DNA of 64,000 bases from Pleurodeles waltl (taxonomy: Eukaryota > Chordata > Amphibia > Caudata > Salamandridae). Positions 22,919-33,440 of this stretch are shown in pieces; position 1 is the stretch's first letter; each line of letters begins with the position of its first letter. Position numbers and translations under genes: made by a program. The DNA is taken from the NCBI RefSeq assembly GCF_031143425.1, contig NC_090444.1, positions 1,535,110,782 through 1,535,174,781 of the forward strand, written 5' to 3'. Under the pieces are notes generated by a model that did not search any database, was not told the DNA's origin, and saw nothing but the letters and a program-made list of their open reading frames with translations.

Positions 22919-23240
22919 ATGGCTGAAGGGAGTGCTCCACGACCACCTGGAGCACCTGGATAGTCTCAAGATATTCCTGAAGAAGATGATTCGCAATAGT
23001 TGCCTTCTTCATCTAGAAAAGAGAGTGATGTATGGAATTGTTTTACCACACCTAGTGGGGAAAAAGGTCAGTGCAAGAATTGTGAAATGCAACCTCTTTG
23101 AAAAAAAATCTCTCTCATGGTACATCAAAGAAATACAGCCATGGAAAGTCGAGTATGTGGAAAAATCTGCGCACAATCTGGGCATACCGACGAATAATGA
23201 GAGAAAAAGAACAGACACATTCCGATGCAGAACCTGATAC
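22919..23240 (+). pseudogene. BED-type zinc finger remnant (hAT transposase N-terminus-like)
   Basis: In the frame starting ATG at 22919 (MAEGSAPRPPGAPG, then a stop), reading on gives KESDVWNCFTTPSGEKGQCK then NC, and later SLMVHQRN. This is the BED finger pattern: SxVWxxF…CxxC…LxxHxRxxH. BED fingers occur at the N-terminus of hAT transposases and ZBED host proteins. At least three stops lie inside and no catalytic domain follows, so it is a broken fragment. The longer open frame at 22890-23237 is in a different phase. Confidence 0.55.
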
Positions 23241-23819
23241 ATCATCATCTAGCCAAGCTACTGCTCAGAATATCAGTATGACAGCCATATGCACCAAATT
23301 AGGTTAAATGGTAACAGCCTGCAGCATCTGCCATAATCTTGTGGTTGCAAAAGTTCAAAATGCCAACAACATCTTTTTGCAGGTCAAAAACCACAGTTGC
23401 TAATTTTTTTCCACATGCTTTTTCTTCAACCTAGTTGGTATTACACATTGTTGTGCTTTTATAATGCAAAAGTGTTGCATTAAAAAAGTTCCCAAGTTTT
23501 GAATACATTTTCTGAAAAAAAAGAAAAATTAAAAAAAACTAAAAACTTTTTCTATCAAAAATTACAAAATATTATTCTTGTTAGAACCTCCAATGAATCA
23601 AACAAAGAGCTGTGTACTAGTCTTTATTACTTATCAGTATTTCCATACCTGCTTGAGTGCATATATAACTTTTCATTTCCATGTATACGTTTATTTATCA
23701 ATTTCTGTCCAGGTGTTTCAATCTATCCATAATTGTGTCCTTGGGTGTGTTAGTATATGTGTAAATCTGATCCTGAATATGTCAATGTATATGATAGTGT
23801 TGACCTGTATGCTTGTTTT
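23241..23819. other. AT-rich spacer with no assigned feature
   Basis: Low-complexity A/T-rich sequence with short open frames only. No RNA gene or known repeat recognised. Confidence 0.35.
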
Positions 23820-24487
23820 GCAATTCTTTATTAATGGAGTACAGCCATACATACAGAAACAGATCATACGATAGGACAGCTGAAAGGAAAAATCAAAAGC
23901 TATCATACATAGCAGCTTTACACAGCGGCCATAGCCACAACACAATTCACAGGCATGAGAGAGCAGCGCGCTTTAATAACAAATGTCCATTGTTATGAGA
24001 AGAGAGTATCATGCAGGACTGAAAATGGGGGGGGATGAGAGAGAGCGTGAGGAAAAAGAGAAAAGGGGATGGGAGGTGCAAGGCCAGGGGCGGTATGGAG
24101 AGCCAAGCAGTGTAATGTCACAAGTGGGAAAGACTGCAAGTTTCTGCTTAAGACATTGTATCCTGTATTCCGGCATGGCCGCTGGGAGCAACGAGAACCA
24201 ACCCAGTTGTGTTTAGTATATCCAGTAGGGCGTGGGAGATGTAGTCAGCAATAGTATGTGTCAATGGGCCAGGTCTCCCTGCTGGCAAGGGTGGTGGGAG
24301 AGTTGGGGGGAGTGGTGGACTATCCGTAAGAAGTCTAGATGAGGATCTATGGGGGGGGAGGATAGATATTGGGGTGGAGGGGGGAAGACTGGAGCTGAGG
24401 GAAGGAAAGAAGAGACAGAGTGAATAAAGCTGTCTGGTCTGGTACATTGTAGATAACCCGTTTGTGGTTAGCTATTCGTACCATAGC
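23820..24487 (-). mobile_element. 3' untranslated region of the minus-strand L1-like LINE
   Basis: The segment lies downstream (leftward) of the ORF2 stop near 24488. Read on the minus strand it ends with an ATTAATAAAGAATTG signal (AATAAA) near 23830. It is purine-rich on the plus strand around 24040-24430 (GGGGGG and GGAGGG blocks). I see no poly(A) tail, so the exact end is uncertain. Confidence 0.5.
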
Positions 24488-25869
24488 CTACATCCATTCA
24501 TCTGGGGTTGGAGATGCAGTAGATCTCCTGTGCCTAAGGATACAGATCTTCGATGTCACAAGAGCCACGTGGAGCAAACTTTGTTGCGGGTGAGAGAGGG
24601 CGGGGAATGGGCCTAGGTCATGCAGGAGGATGGTCAAGGGAGTAAATGGCTGTTGGTGTGGCATAGAGTCCTGGAGGGTGGAACTCACCACTTTCCACAG
24701 GGGAAGAACTGAGGGACATTCACATAGAATATGGAGCAAGTCACAGCGAGGCTCCGGACATCTCCAGCACGTCGCATGCGGCAGGAGTCCGGATCTATGC
24801 AATTTCAGAGGAGTCCAGTACCAGTCATGTAATATCTTAAAGAGGAAGAATTTCAATCGGGCTTCCCTTGCTCCTCGGTCTACGGCATCTAGCATGTCTG
24901 TCCAATCTTCCATTAAATAATCTGTCTGTAAATAAACCTGCTATTTGGAGTGTAGCATTTTGAGGATGGGTTGTGAGTAAAGGTGACACATTAGGACCTG
25001 CCTGCCAAGACTTCTTTGTGGTGACTCCATGTTTTCAAGTAAGTAACCACGGCAGAGGCTCTAAGGTCCCAGGGTGCTGCACCCAACGTTTGCCAGAGAC
25101 AATGCGTAAGTTGCAGGTAGCGCCATTCCTTCCTCAGGTGTAGGTCATATTTTGCTCATAGATTGTTGAATAGCTGGGGGGATCCTCCATCTCCTACCTG
25201 GGCTAGGGAGTCAATGCCTGCATAGCTCCACAGTGGCCAATTAAGAATAGTACCCCCAATCTTAAAGCTGTTATTCTCCCAGATGGGAGCTTGGGTATGG
25301 AGGAAGGGGTGTATTCCTAGTAGGCGGTGCGCTCTGCACCAGGCTACCCTCATTGCCGCTAGCATCGGATTGGCTGGATTGGGCTGCATTGGTACCATGC
25401 AGTATAGTCCGTTTAGACCGCCAGAATGGGAAAGTAAGAGCCTCTCCGTAGCCACCCATTGTGGTTGCTCCGGGTGCCCGGGGACCATAAATGTCAGTTG
25501 TGATAGATGGAGAGCCAGGGATTAATGCTCGATGGAGGGGAGACCTAGGCCCCCGCAGGATCGTCGTGCCAAAAGTTTTGCCGCTGACAGCCTGGGACGT
25601 GTTGAGCCCCACACGAAGGCTCTCAGCTCCATGTTTATTTGTCTATTTGTCTGAGTGTTGAGCGGGGGGCTTGGAGGGGAATCATACCTAGGACATAGAG
25701 AAAGCGCAAGAGTGTGACCATTCTCACAGCCTGTACCCAACTCCACATGGAGAGACCTAGCTGGGACCATTTCACGAAGCCGAGTTTCATGCGTGCTAGA
25801 AGAGGATCCAGGTTATCTAGTCCCCGGTTAACAAGCATTCCCAGGGTAAATGAGGCGGGACGGGGTCCA
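24488..25869 (-). pseudogene. L1-like ORF2 C-terminal region (frameshifted)
   Basis: Pieces in three frames continue the reverse transcriptase at 25870-26769: LGFVKWSQLGLSMWSWVQAV with LRFLYVLGMIPLQ (25635-25838), RRSCGGLGLPSIEHYY (about 25520-25560), and finally at 24488-24913 the block KLHRSGLLPHATCWRCPEPR with LLHILCECPSVLPLW. The last is the C-terminal cysteine motif of L1-clade ORF2 (CWRC…H-W-CP-…-W). Frames change at least twice, so it is not translated as one protein. Confidence 0.75.
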
Positions 25870-26769
25870 TCAAAACTGATTCCTGTACAGGGCTGCTTTA
25901 GTCATGGTGAACGAAAGGGGTAATGCTTCACTCTTGCCCCAGTTCACCCGGTACCCGGATTGTAATGCAAAGTCACAGATGATCTGCAATAAAGCCGGTA
26001 GGGATCTCGTCGGGTCTGTCAGAGTAAGAAGTACGTCATCTGCAGATAGGTAAATTGTGGAGGTACCCCCTTTCAGGGATACACCTGTGATCTGTGAAGA
26101 TTGACGGATAGTCACTGCGAGAGGTTCCAATGGCAGCAAAAACAGAAGTGGTGAGAGAGGGCATCCCTGTGCTGTTTCTCTTTGAATTGGAAATGGGTCC
26201 GATATGAAACCCTTGCAGTTAACCTGAGCCGTGGGGTGGTCATATAGCAGAAGGACTTTGGCTATGAATTGGTCTCCCAGGCCAAATTTTGATAAGGTGG
26301 CAAAAAGGTAGGGCCACTTGATCCGGTCAATAGCCTTTTCAGCAACCAGGGACAGGATGAGAGCCTCTTTCAAGATATGTCTGGCTTCGCACAGAGTGTG
26401 ACCGAGGGTGTGCAAATGGTTCCAGGAAGTATGTCCTGGTACAAATCCCACCTGATCCTGATGTATCAGGGATGGGATGACTTTGCGCAGGCGGGCTGCC
26501 AGAATGCTGGCGAGTATCTTAATGTCTCCATTTAGGAGAGGGATGGGGTGGTAACTGCTGCATAGTAGTGGGTCTCGTCCAGATTTAGGTATGACCGCTA
26601 TTGTTGCTCTATTGGAAATCGTGCCAAGAGAACCTTCGTTACAGGCCTCATTGAGTGCATCATGGACGGCGCTTACTGCTTGGTCGCTAGCCCACTTGTA
26701 AAATTCAGCTGGGAATCTGTCTTCCCCGGGCGCTTTGTGATAAGGGAGGTTGGAAATGGCTTGCTTCAC
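25870..26769 (-). pseudogene. L1-like ORF2 reverse transcriptase domain
   Basis: A 299-residue open frame covers the RT core: NLPYHKAPGEDRFPAEFYK (family: K-PG-DG-P-EFYK), ATIAVIPKSGRDPLLCSSYH (I-KP-KDP…YRPI), DIKILASILAARL, GFVPG, then AQGCPLSPLLFLLPLEPLA and a catalytic STIYLSADDVLLTL. The catalytic block shows ADD where L1 RT normally has (F/Y)ADD, with Ser before Ala; the essential Asp pair is kept. The pattern is L1/Tx1 clade, not CR1. It continues upstream at 26766-27110 and downstream in other frames. Confidence 0.85.
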
Positions 26770-27238
26770 TTCCGTCGTGCTAAACTCTCCTTCCAGGAGA
26801 GAACGACCTGCATCCGAAAGGCATGGTAGTTCATAGTGTTGAGGAATTCTTCCATGTGGGCAGGATCTGACAATGTTTCTGGAGTATACCGGTGTTTATA
26901 GAATGTTGCGGACTCATTCACAATGTCCTGGGGCCGAGTGAGTATTTTGCTGGTCGTCGATGCAATAGCCAGTATAGCTAAAGTGGCCTCCCTTTGTCTG
27001 AGCTGCGCCGCCAGAAGGCGGCCGGCCTTTACCCCTTGCTCATAATGTCGTTTCTGTAGCCGTTGTAGCGTGTATTCGGCTTGAGACGTGAAAAGCTTGT
27101 TGTGCCCCATTCGGGCCCGCTCTAAAGAACAGCGCGTATCTAAAGAAGGTTGGCTGGTATATTGCCTCTTGAGATGTTGTATTTTGTCCTCTAGGGAGGC
27201 TTGGCGAGCCTTCCTGGCTCTATTGTCCAGTGCTGCGT
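26766..27238 (-). pseudogene. L1-like ORF2 region between endonuclease and RT, cut by the Gmr1-like insertion
   Basis: The open frame 26766-27110 (RLQKRHYEQGVKAGRLLAAQ, then RPQDIVNESATFYKHRYTPE) matches the L1 linker, where a YE-G-KAG-LLA-L motif precedes I…F..YY..LY. Sequence to 27238 continues upstream in broken frames. At 27239 the ORF is interrupted by the LTR; its other side resumes at 38493 with the endonuclease part. Confidence 0.75.
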
Positions 27239-30200
27239 TGTAGGAGGCTGGCCTGGCTTGTAGTGGGTACCAAGGGGACTTACACTCTGTACCAGGTCCA
27301 GTTATCCCTTATTAGTGTGGAAGAGGTGTTTCTAGCAGCTTAGGCTGATAGAAGGTAGCTATAGCAGAGCAGCTTAGGCTGAATTAGGAGACATGCAAAG
27401 CTCCTACTATACCACTGGTGTCATATGCACAATATCACAAGAAAACACAATACACAGATATACTAAAAATAAAGGTACTTTATTTTGATGACAATGTGCC
27501 AAAAGTATCTCAGTGAGTACCCTCAGTATGAGGATGCCAAATATACACAAGATATATGTACACAATACCAAAAATATGCAGTAATAGCAAAAGGAAGTAA
27601 TGCAAGCAATGTATAGTTACAGGGAATTGCAATAGGAGCACATAGGTATAGGGGCAACACAAACCATATACTCCAAAAGTGGAATGCGAACCACGAATGG
27701 ACCCCAAACCTATGTGAGCTTGTAGAGGGTTGCTGGGACTGTAAGAAAACAGTGAGGGTTAGAAAAATAGCCCACCCCAAGACCCTGAAAAGAAGGTGTA
27801 AAGGGCACCTATATTCCACCAAGAGCACAGAAGTCGTGATAGGGGAATTCTACAAGGAAGACCAACACCAGCAATGCAACCAAAGTGGATTTCCAGATGA
27901 GAGTACCTGTGGAACAAGGGGACCAAGTCCAAGAGTCGCCACAAAGTCGAGAGTGGGCAGATGCCCAGGAAATGCCAGCTGAGGATGCAAAGAAGCTGCC
28001 ACCGGATGGTAGAAGCTGTGGATTCTGCAAGAACGAAGAGGGCTAGAAACTTCCCCTTTGGAGGATGGATGTCCCACGTCGTGAAGAAGCTTTCAGGGGT
28101 GTTCCCACACAGAAAGACCGCAAACAAGCCTTGCTAGCTGCAAGGGTTGCGGTTAGGGTTTTTGGATGCTGCTGTGGCCCAGGAGGGACCAGGATGTCGC
28201 CACTTGGATGAGGAGACAGAGGGGGTGCCCAGCAAGTCAGGGAGCCCTCACAGAAGCAGGCAGCACCCGCAGAAGTACCGGAACAGGCCCTGGTCCGGAA
28301 CAGGCCCTGGAAGAGGAGTGAACCAGAGCTCACCCGAAGACATAAAAGGGAGTCCCACGATGCCGGAGGACAACTCAGGAGGTTGTGCACTGCAGGTTAG
28401 AGTGTCGGGGACCCAGGCTTGGCTGTGCACGAAGGAAATCCAGGAAGAGTGCAGAGGAGCCGGAGCAGCTGCAAATCACATGGTACCCAGCAATGCAGAC
28501 TAGCGTGGGGAGGAAAGGACTTACCTCCACCAAACTTGGACTGAAGAGTCACTGGACTGTAGGAGTCACTTGGACAGAGTTGCTGAGTTCCAGGGACCAC
28601 GCTCGTCGTGCTGAGAGGGGACCCAGAGGACCGGTGATGCAGTCTTTTGTTGCCTGCGGTTGCAGGGGGAAGATTCCGTCGTCCCACTGGAGATTTCTTC
28701 AGAGCTCCTGGTGCAAGAAGGAGGCAGGCTATCCCCAGAGCATGGACCACCAGGAAATAGACGAGAAAGCGGCAGGATCAGCGATACAGGGTTGCAGTAG
28801 TCGTCTTTGCTACTTTGTTGCGGTTTTGCAGGCGTCCTGAGCAGTCAGCGGTCGATCCTTTGGCAGAAGGTGAAGAGAGAGATGCAGAGGAACTCTGATG
28901 AGCTCTTGCATTCGTTATCTAAAGAATTCCCCAAAGCAGAGACCCTAAATAGCCAGAAAAGGAGGATTGGCTACCTAGGAAGGAGGATAAGCTAGCAACA
29001 CAGGTAAGAGCCTATCAGAAGGAGTCTCTGATGTCACCTGCTGGCACTGGCCACTCAGAGCAGTCCAGTGTGCCAGCAGCACCTCTGTTTCCAAGATGGC
29101 AGAGGTCTGGAGCACACTGGAGGAGCTCTGGGTACCTCCCCTGGGAGGTGCAGGTCAGGGGAGTAGTCACTCCCCTTTCATTTGTCCAGTTTCGCACCAG
29201 AGCAGGGCTGGGGGATCCCTGAACCGCTGTAGACTGGCTTATGCAGAGATGGGCACCATCTGTGCCCATCAAAGTATTTCCAGAGGCTGGGGGAGGCTAC
29301 TCCTCCCCAGCCCTGACACCTTTTTCCAAAGGGAGAGGGTGTAACACCCTCTCTCTGAGGAAGTCCTTTGTTCTGCCTTCCTGGGCCAAGCCTGGCTGGA
29401 CCCCAGGAGGGCAGAAACCTGTCTGAGAGGTTGGCAGCAGCAGCAGCTGCAGTGAAACCTCGGGAAAGGTAGTTTGGCAGTACCCGGGTCTGTGCTAGAG
29501 ACTCGGGGGATCATGGAATTGTCTCCCCAATGCCAGAATGGCATTGGGGCGACAATTCCATGATCTTAGACATGTTACATGGCCATGTTTGGAGTTACCA
29601 TTGTGACTCTATACATAGGTAGTGACCTATGTATAGTGCACGCGTGAAATGGTGTCCCCGCACTCACAAAGTCCGGGGAATTTGCCCTGAACGATGTGGG
29701 AGCACCTTGGCTCGTGCCAGGGTGCCCACACACTAAGTAACTTAGCACCCAGCCTTTACCAGGTAAAGGTTAGACATATAGGTGACTTATAAGTTACTTA
29801 AGTGCAGTGGTAAATGGCTGTGAAATAACGTGGACGTTATTTCACTCAGGCTGCAGTGGCAGGCCTGTGTAAGAATTGTCGGAGCTCCCTATGGGTGGCA
29901 AAAGAAATGCTGCAGCCCATAGGGATCTCCTGGAACCCCAATACCCTGGGTACCTCAGTACCATATACTAGAGAATTATAAGGGTGTTCCAGTATGCTAA
30001 TGTGAATTGGTGAAATTGGTCACTAGCCTGTTAGTTATAATTTAGAAAGCAGAGAGAGCATAACCACTGAGGTTCTGATTAGCAGAGCCTCAGTGAGACA
30101 GTTAGTCATCACACAGGGAACACATACAGGGCACACTTATGAGCACTGGGGCCCTGGCTGGCAGGGTCCCAGTGACACATACACTAAAAAAACATATATA

Positions 30201-30248
30201 CAGTGAAATATGGGGGTAACATGCCAGGCAAGATGGTACTTTCCTACA
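27239..30248 (-). repeat. 3' LTR of the Gmr1-like element (3,010 bp)
   Basis: The TGTAGGA…TCCTACA termini are perfect inversions. A minus-strand AATAAA poly(A) signal is at 27479-27484, inside the palindromic AAATAAAGGTACTTTATTT, near the LTR's 3' end where R/U5 is expected. A 57-bp inverted repeat lies at 29509-29565. A short duplication of GGAACAGGCCCTGG near 28280-28310 is absent from the other LTR. No protein is encoded, although many short open frames cross it. Confidence 0.93.
29509..29565. repeat. 57-bp inverted repeat in the 3' LTR
   Basis: GATCATGGAATTGTC…CCCCAATGCCA, a GAA loop, and the inverse TGGCATTGGGG…GACAATTCCATGATC form a hairpin with one central mismatch. The same structure lies in the other LTR at 37748-37804. 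Such a hairpin could act in transcript folding or be a fossil of an inserted foldback element. Confidence 0.9.
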
Positions 30249-30282
30249 CAACCCCCCACCCCCCAAACGAAGGACAGTAAGA
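30249..30282 (-). promoter_or_regulatory. Polypurine tract and pol 3' end spacer
   Basis: On the minus strand a run GGGGGGTGGGGGGTTG immediately precedes the 3' LTR. This is a strong polypurine tract for plus-strand priming. The pol stop codon lies just upstream, at 30283. Confidence 0.85.
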
Positions 30283-32793
30283 CTAGCCATGACCTGATGA
30301 GTCTTCATTGTCTAAGTGGAAATATCTGGAGAGTCCATCTGCATTGGAGTGGGTACTCCCAGGTCTATTTTCCACTGTATAGTCCATTCCCTGTAGAGAT
30401 ATGGACCACCTTAACAATTTAGGGTTTTCACCTTTCATTTGTTTTAGCCAAAGTAGAGGTTTGTGGTCTGTCTGAACAATGAAGTGAGTGCCAAACAGGT
30501 ATGGCCTCAACTTCTTCAGTGCCCAGACCACCGCAAAGGCCTTCCTCTCTATGGCAGACCAACGCTTTTCTCTAGGGGTTAACCTCCTGCTGATAAAAGC
30601 AACAGGTTGATCCTGGCCCTCAGAATTGTGTTGTGATAAGACTGCCCCTACCCCTAATTCAGATGCATCAGTTTGAACAATGAATTTCTTGGAGTAACAT
30701 GGGCTTTTTAGGACAGGTGCAGTGCACATGGCCTGTTTCAGCTCCTCAAAAGCTTTCTGACAGCTAGCTGTCCACAATACCTTTTTAGGCATTTTCTTGG
30801 AAGTGAGGTCATTAAGAGGGGCTGCAATGGAGCCATAGTTCTTAATGAACCTCCTGTAATACCCAGTGAGGCCTAAGAAGGCTCTCACCTGGGTCTGAGT
30901 TGTAGGGGGAACCCAATCCATGATAGTTTGGATTTTCCCCTGAAGTGGTGCAATCTGTTCTCCACCTACAAGGTGTCCCGGATAAACCACTTTCCCCTGC
31001 CCTATCTGGCACTTTGAAGCCTTGATAGTGAGGCCTGCCTTTTGCAGGGCCTCCAAAACTTTCCACAGGTGGACCAGGTCATCATCCCAGGTGGAGCTAA
31101 AGACAGCTATATCGTCCAGATATGCTGCACTATAAGCCTCCAAACCCTGCAGGTCTGTATTCACCAACCTCTGAAAAGTGGCAGGAGCATTTTTCAAACC
31201 AAAGGGCATTACTGTGAATTGGTAGTGCCCTCTAATAGTCGAAAATGCAGTTTTCGCTTTAGCATCCTCTGATAACTTGATCTGCCAATACCCTGCAGTC
31301 AAATCAAAGGTGCTTAGATACTTGGCAGATGCCAGTGTATCTATTAGCTCATCTGCCCTGGGTATAGGGTGAGCATCAGTTTTAGTTACCTGTTTGAGAC
31401 CTCTGTAATCTACACAAAACCTAATTTCCCTTTTTCCATCTTTGGAATGAGGCTTTGGTACAAGCACCACAGGGGAGGCCCATGGGCTTTCAGAATGTTC
31501 AACCACTCCCAGTTCAAGCATTTTCTGAACTTCTTGTTTTATGCAGTCTCTGACATGGTCAGGCTGCCTATAGATCTTACTTTTGACAGACATGCTGTCT
31601 CCAGTATCTATAGTGTGCTCACACCAAGAAGTGGTGCCTGGCACAGTAGAAAGGAGTTCAGAAAACTGACCCAGGAGATTTATGCAGTTGTCTTTCTGCT
31701 CAGCAGTAAGACAGTCTGCCAAAACTACACCTTCCACTAGAGCATCTTGTTCTGTGGAAGAGAAGAGACCAGGGAGAGGGTCACTCTCTTCTTCCTGTCC
31801 TTCATCTGTTGCCATGAGCAGGGTGAGATCAGCCCTGTCATAGTAGGGCTCTAGGCGATTGACATGGAGCACCCTAAGGGGACTCCTGGCAGTGCCCAAG
31901 TCAACCAAGTAGGTGACTTCTCCCTTTTTTTCAACAATGATGTGGGGTCCACTCCATTTGTCTTGGAGTGCTCTTGGGGCCACAGGCTCCAAGACCCACA
32001 CCTTCTGTCCTGGTTGGTACTGAATCAGAACAGCCTTCTGGTCATGCCATTGCTTTTGGAGCTTTTGGCTGGCCTGAAGGTTTTTGCTGGCCTTTTTCAT
32101 ATACTCAGCCATTCTGGATCTTAGGCCGAGTACATAGTCCACTATGTCTTGCTTAGGAGCTTTTAAAGGTTGTTCCCAACCCTCCTTTACAAGTGTTAGA
32201 GGACCTCTTACAGGGTGTCCAAATAGGAGTTCAAAGGGGCTGAAGCCCACTCCTTTCTGGGGTACCTCCCTGTAAGCAAAAAGGAGGCAAGGTAACAGGA
32301 CATCCCATCTCCTCCTGAGTTTTTCAGGGAGTCCCATTATCATTCCTTTGAAAGTTTTATTAAACCTCTCCACCAGTCCATTTGTTTGTGGATGATAAGG
32401 TGTGGTGAATGTGTATGTTACACCACATTCCTTCCACATGGCCTTCAAGTATGCAGACATAAAGTTGCTACCTCTGTCTGATACAACCTCTTTTGGGAAA
32501 CCCACCCTGGAAAAGATTCCCAGGAGGGCTTTTGCCACTGCAGGAGCTGTAGTGGTCCTTAGAGGAATTGCTTCCGGATATCTTGTGGCATGGTCCACTA
32601 CCACCAAGATAAACCTATTGCCTGAAGCAGTAGGAGGGTCAAGGGGGCCAACTATGTCAACCTCTACCCTTTCAAAGGGAACCCCCCCAACCACAAGCAG
32701 TGGAATAAGGGGAGCCTTTGGGGTGCCACCAGTCTTGCCACTGGCTTGGCAGGTCACACAGGACTTACAAAAGTCTTTTGTGTCCTCTGACAT
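30283..32793 (-). CDS. pol: Pol: integrase, reverse transcriptase and RNase H (Gmr1-like order), 836 residues open
   Basis: Integrase comes first: a CKSCVTC zinc-finger end (residues 9-15), catalytic D46, D106 and E142 (DX59DX35E) in VDIVGPL, VSDRGSNF and NGLVERFNK, then a GPY/F-type C-terminal module at about 262-320 (PGQKVWVLE…RLEPYY). RT follows: RFCVDYRGLKQVTKTD (458-473), TFDLTAGYWQI (495-505), MPFGLKNAPATF (529-540) and the catalytic YLDD at 558-561. RNase H has D709 (QTDAS), E749 (ER-AF), D776 (TDHKPL) and a final SNADGLSR. All catalytic residues are present. The upstream part (32800-33400) is separated by one TGA, so the full polyprotein is interrupted. Within this segment there are no stops or frameshifts. 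Confidence 0.93.
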   Translation of the reverse strand: MSEDTKDFCKSCVTCQASGKTGGTPKAPLIPLLVVGGVPFERVEVDIVGPLDPPTASGNRFILVVVDHATRYPEAIPLRTTTAPAVAKALLGIFSRVGFPKEVVSDRGSNFMSAYLKAMWKECGVTYTFTTPYHPQTNGLVERFNKTFKGMIMGLPEKLRRRWDVLLPCLLFAYREVPQKGVGFSPFELLFGHPVRGPLTLVKEGWEQPLKAPKQDIVDYVLGLRSRMAEYMKKASKNLQASQKLQKQWHDQKAVLIQYQPGQKVWVLEPVAPRALQDKWSGPHIIVEKKGEVTYLVDLGTARSPLRVLHVNRLEPYYDRADLTLLMATDEGQEEESDPLPGLFSSTEQDALVEGVVLADCLTAEQKDNCINLLGQFSELLSTVPGTTSWCEHTIDTGDSMSVKSKIYRQPDHVRDCIKQEVQKMLELGVVEHSESPWASPVVLVPKPHSKDGKREIRFCVDYRGLKQVTKTDAHPIPRADELIDTLASAKYLSTFDLTAGYWQIKLSEDAKAKTAFSTIRGHYQFTVMPFGLKNAPATFQRLVNTDLQGLEAYSAAYLDDIAVFSSTWDDDLVHLWKVLEALQKAGLTIKASKCQIGQGKVVYPGHLVGGEQIAPLQGKIQTIMDWVPPTTQTQVRAFLGLTGYYRRFIKNYGSIAAPLNDLTSKKMPKKVLWTASCQKAFEELKQAMCTAPVLKSPCYSKKFIVQTDASELGVGAVLSQHNSEGQDQPVAFISRRLTPREKRWSAIERKAFAVVWALKKLRPYLFGTHFIVQTDHKPLLWLKQMKGENPKLLRWSISLQGMDYTVENRPGSTHSNADGLSRYFHLDNEDSSGHG

Positions 32794-33440
32794 CCTAGGT
32801 CAATGAAACAGGGGGACAAGCCTTTCCCATGTTTTAATTTGACCCAAATGTCCAGCCAAGGGAATGTCGTGGGCTAGAGTTAGGAGGAACTCTCTGTATT
32901 GCAGGGGAATGACCAATCTCCTTGCTGCTCCAGGTTTTGGGTCCCTTGCCTCTGTATACATGAGGTTGTCCTCCCAGTAAACTCTATGTGAGTCACTGCC
33001 ATCCCCATTTTGCTGTTTGACAGCTTGCTGTCTTAGACCCTCTAATGTGGGACAGGTTTGCTGTGCCACACTCAGCTCCTCCCTGGCTGGCCCCCCTCCA
33101 CCCAAAAGCTCAGCAGTGTCTGCTTCCAGCTCCTCTGGTGAAGGTTCTACACAGGGGGGAAAGTCTTCTTCCTCAGAAGTAGAATCATCTGTAGAGGGAG
33201 GGATAGTGGGTAGGAATTTACCCTTACTAACCCTAGCTTTAGGGAGCACTTGGTCCATTCTTCCAGGATCCAAGTCACCCTGTCCTTTTTGCTTTTGCTT
33301 TTGCTGGTTAAAGCAAAAATATGCCCAGGAATGCCCAGCATTGCTGCATGAGCCTCCAACTCCACTTCTGCCCAAGCTGATGTCTCTAAATCGTTCCCTA
33401 GTAGACAGTCTACAGGTAAATCTGAGGCAACCACAACTTT
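32794..33440 (-). pseudogene. pol: Protease C-terminus to integrase zinc finger, broken by a TGA and a frameshift
   Basis: The frame 32800-33375 ends FLLTLAHDIPLAGHLGQ…VPLFH followed by TGA, then continues in the same frame as PRMSEDTKD in the pol segment; TGA most likely replaced a Trp codon. HDIPLAGH supplies the His pair of the integrase HHCC finger, whose Cys pair lies in the next segment. Upstream, SDLPVDCLLGNDLE (33147-33434 frame) is the C-terminal protease block. A frame change near 33380-33430 separates it from the DTGAS half in gag. A linker rich in Glu, Asp and Pro joins protease to integrase. Confidence 0.85.

Noticed and set aside
27510..30250. Paired similar open frames in 27510-29544 and 35771-37769
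   Set aside because: They are the same stretches of the two copies of one LTR; none has a recognisable domain.
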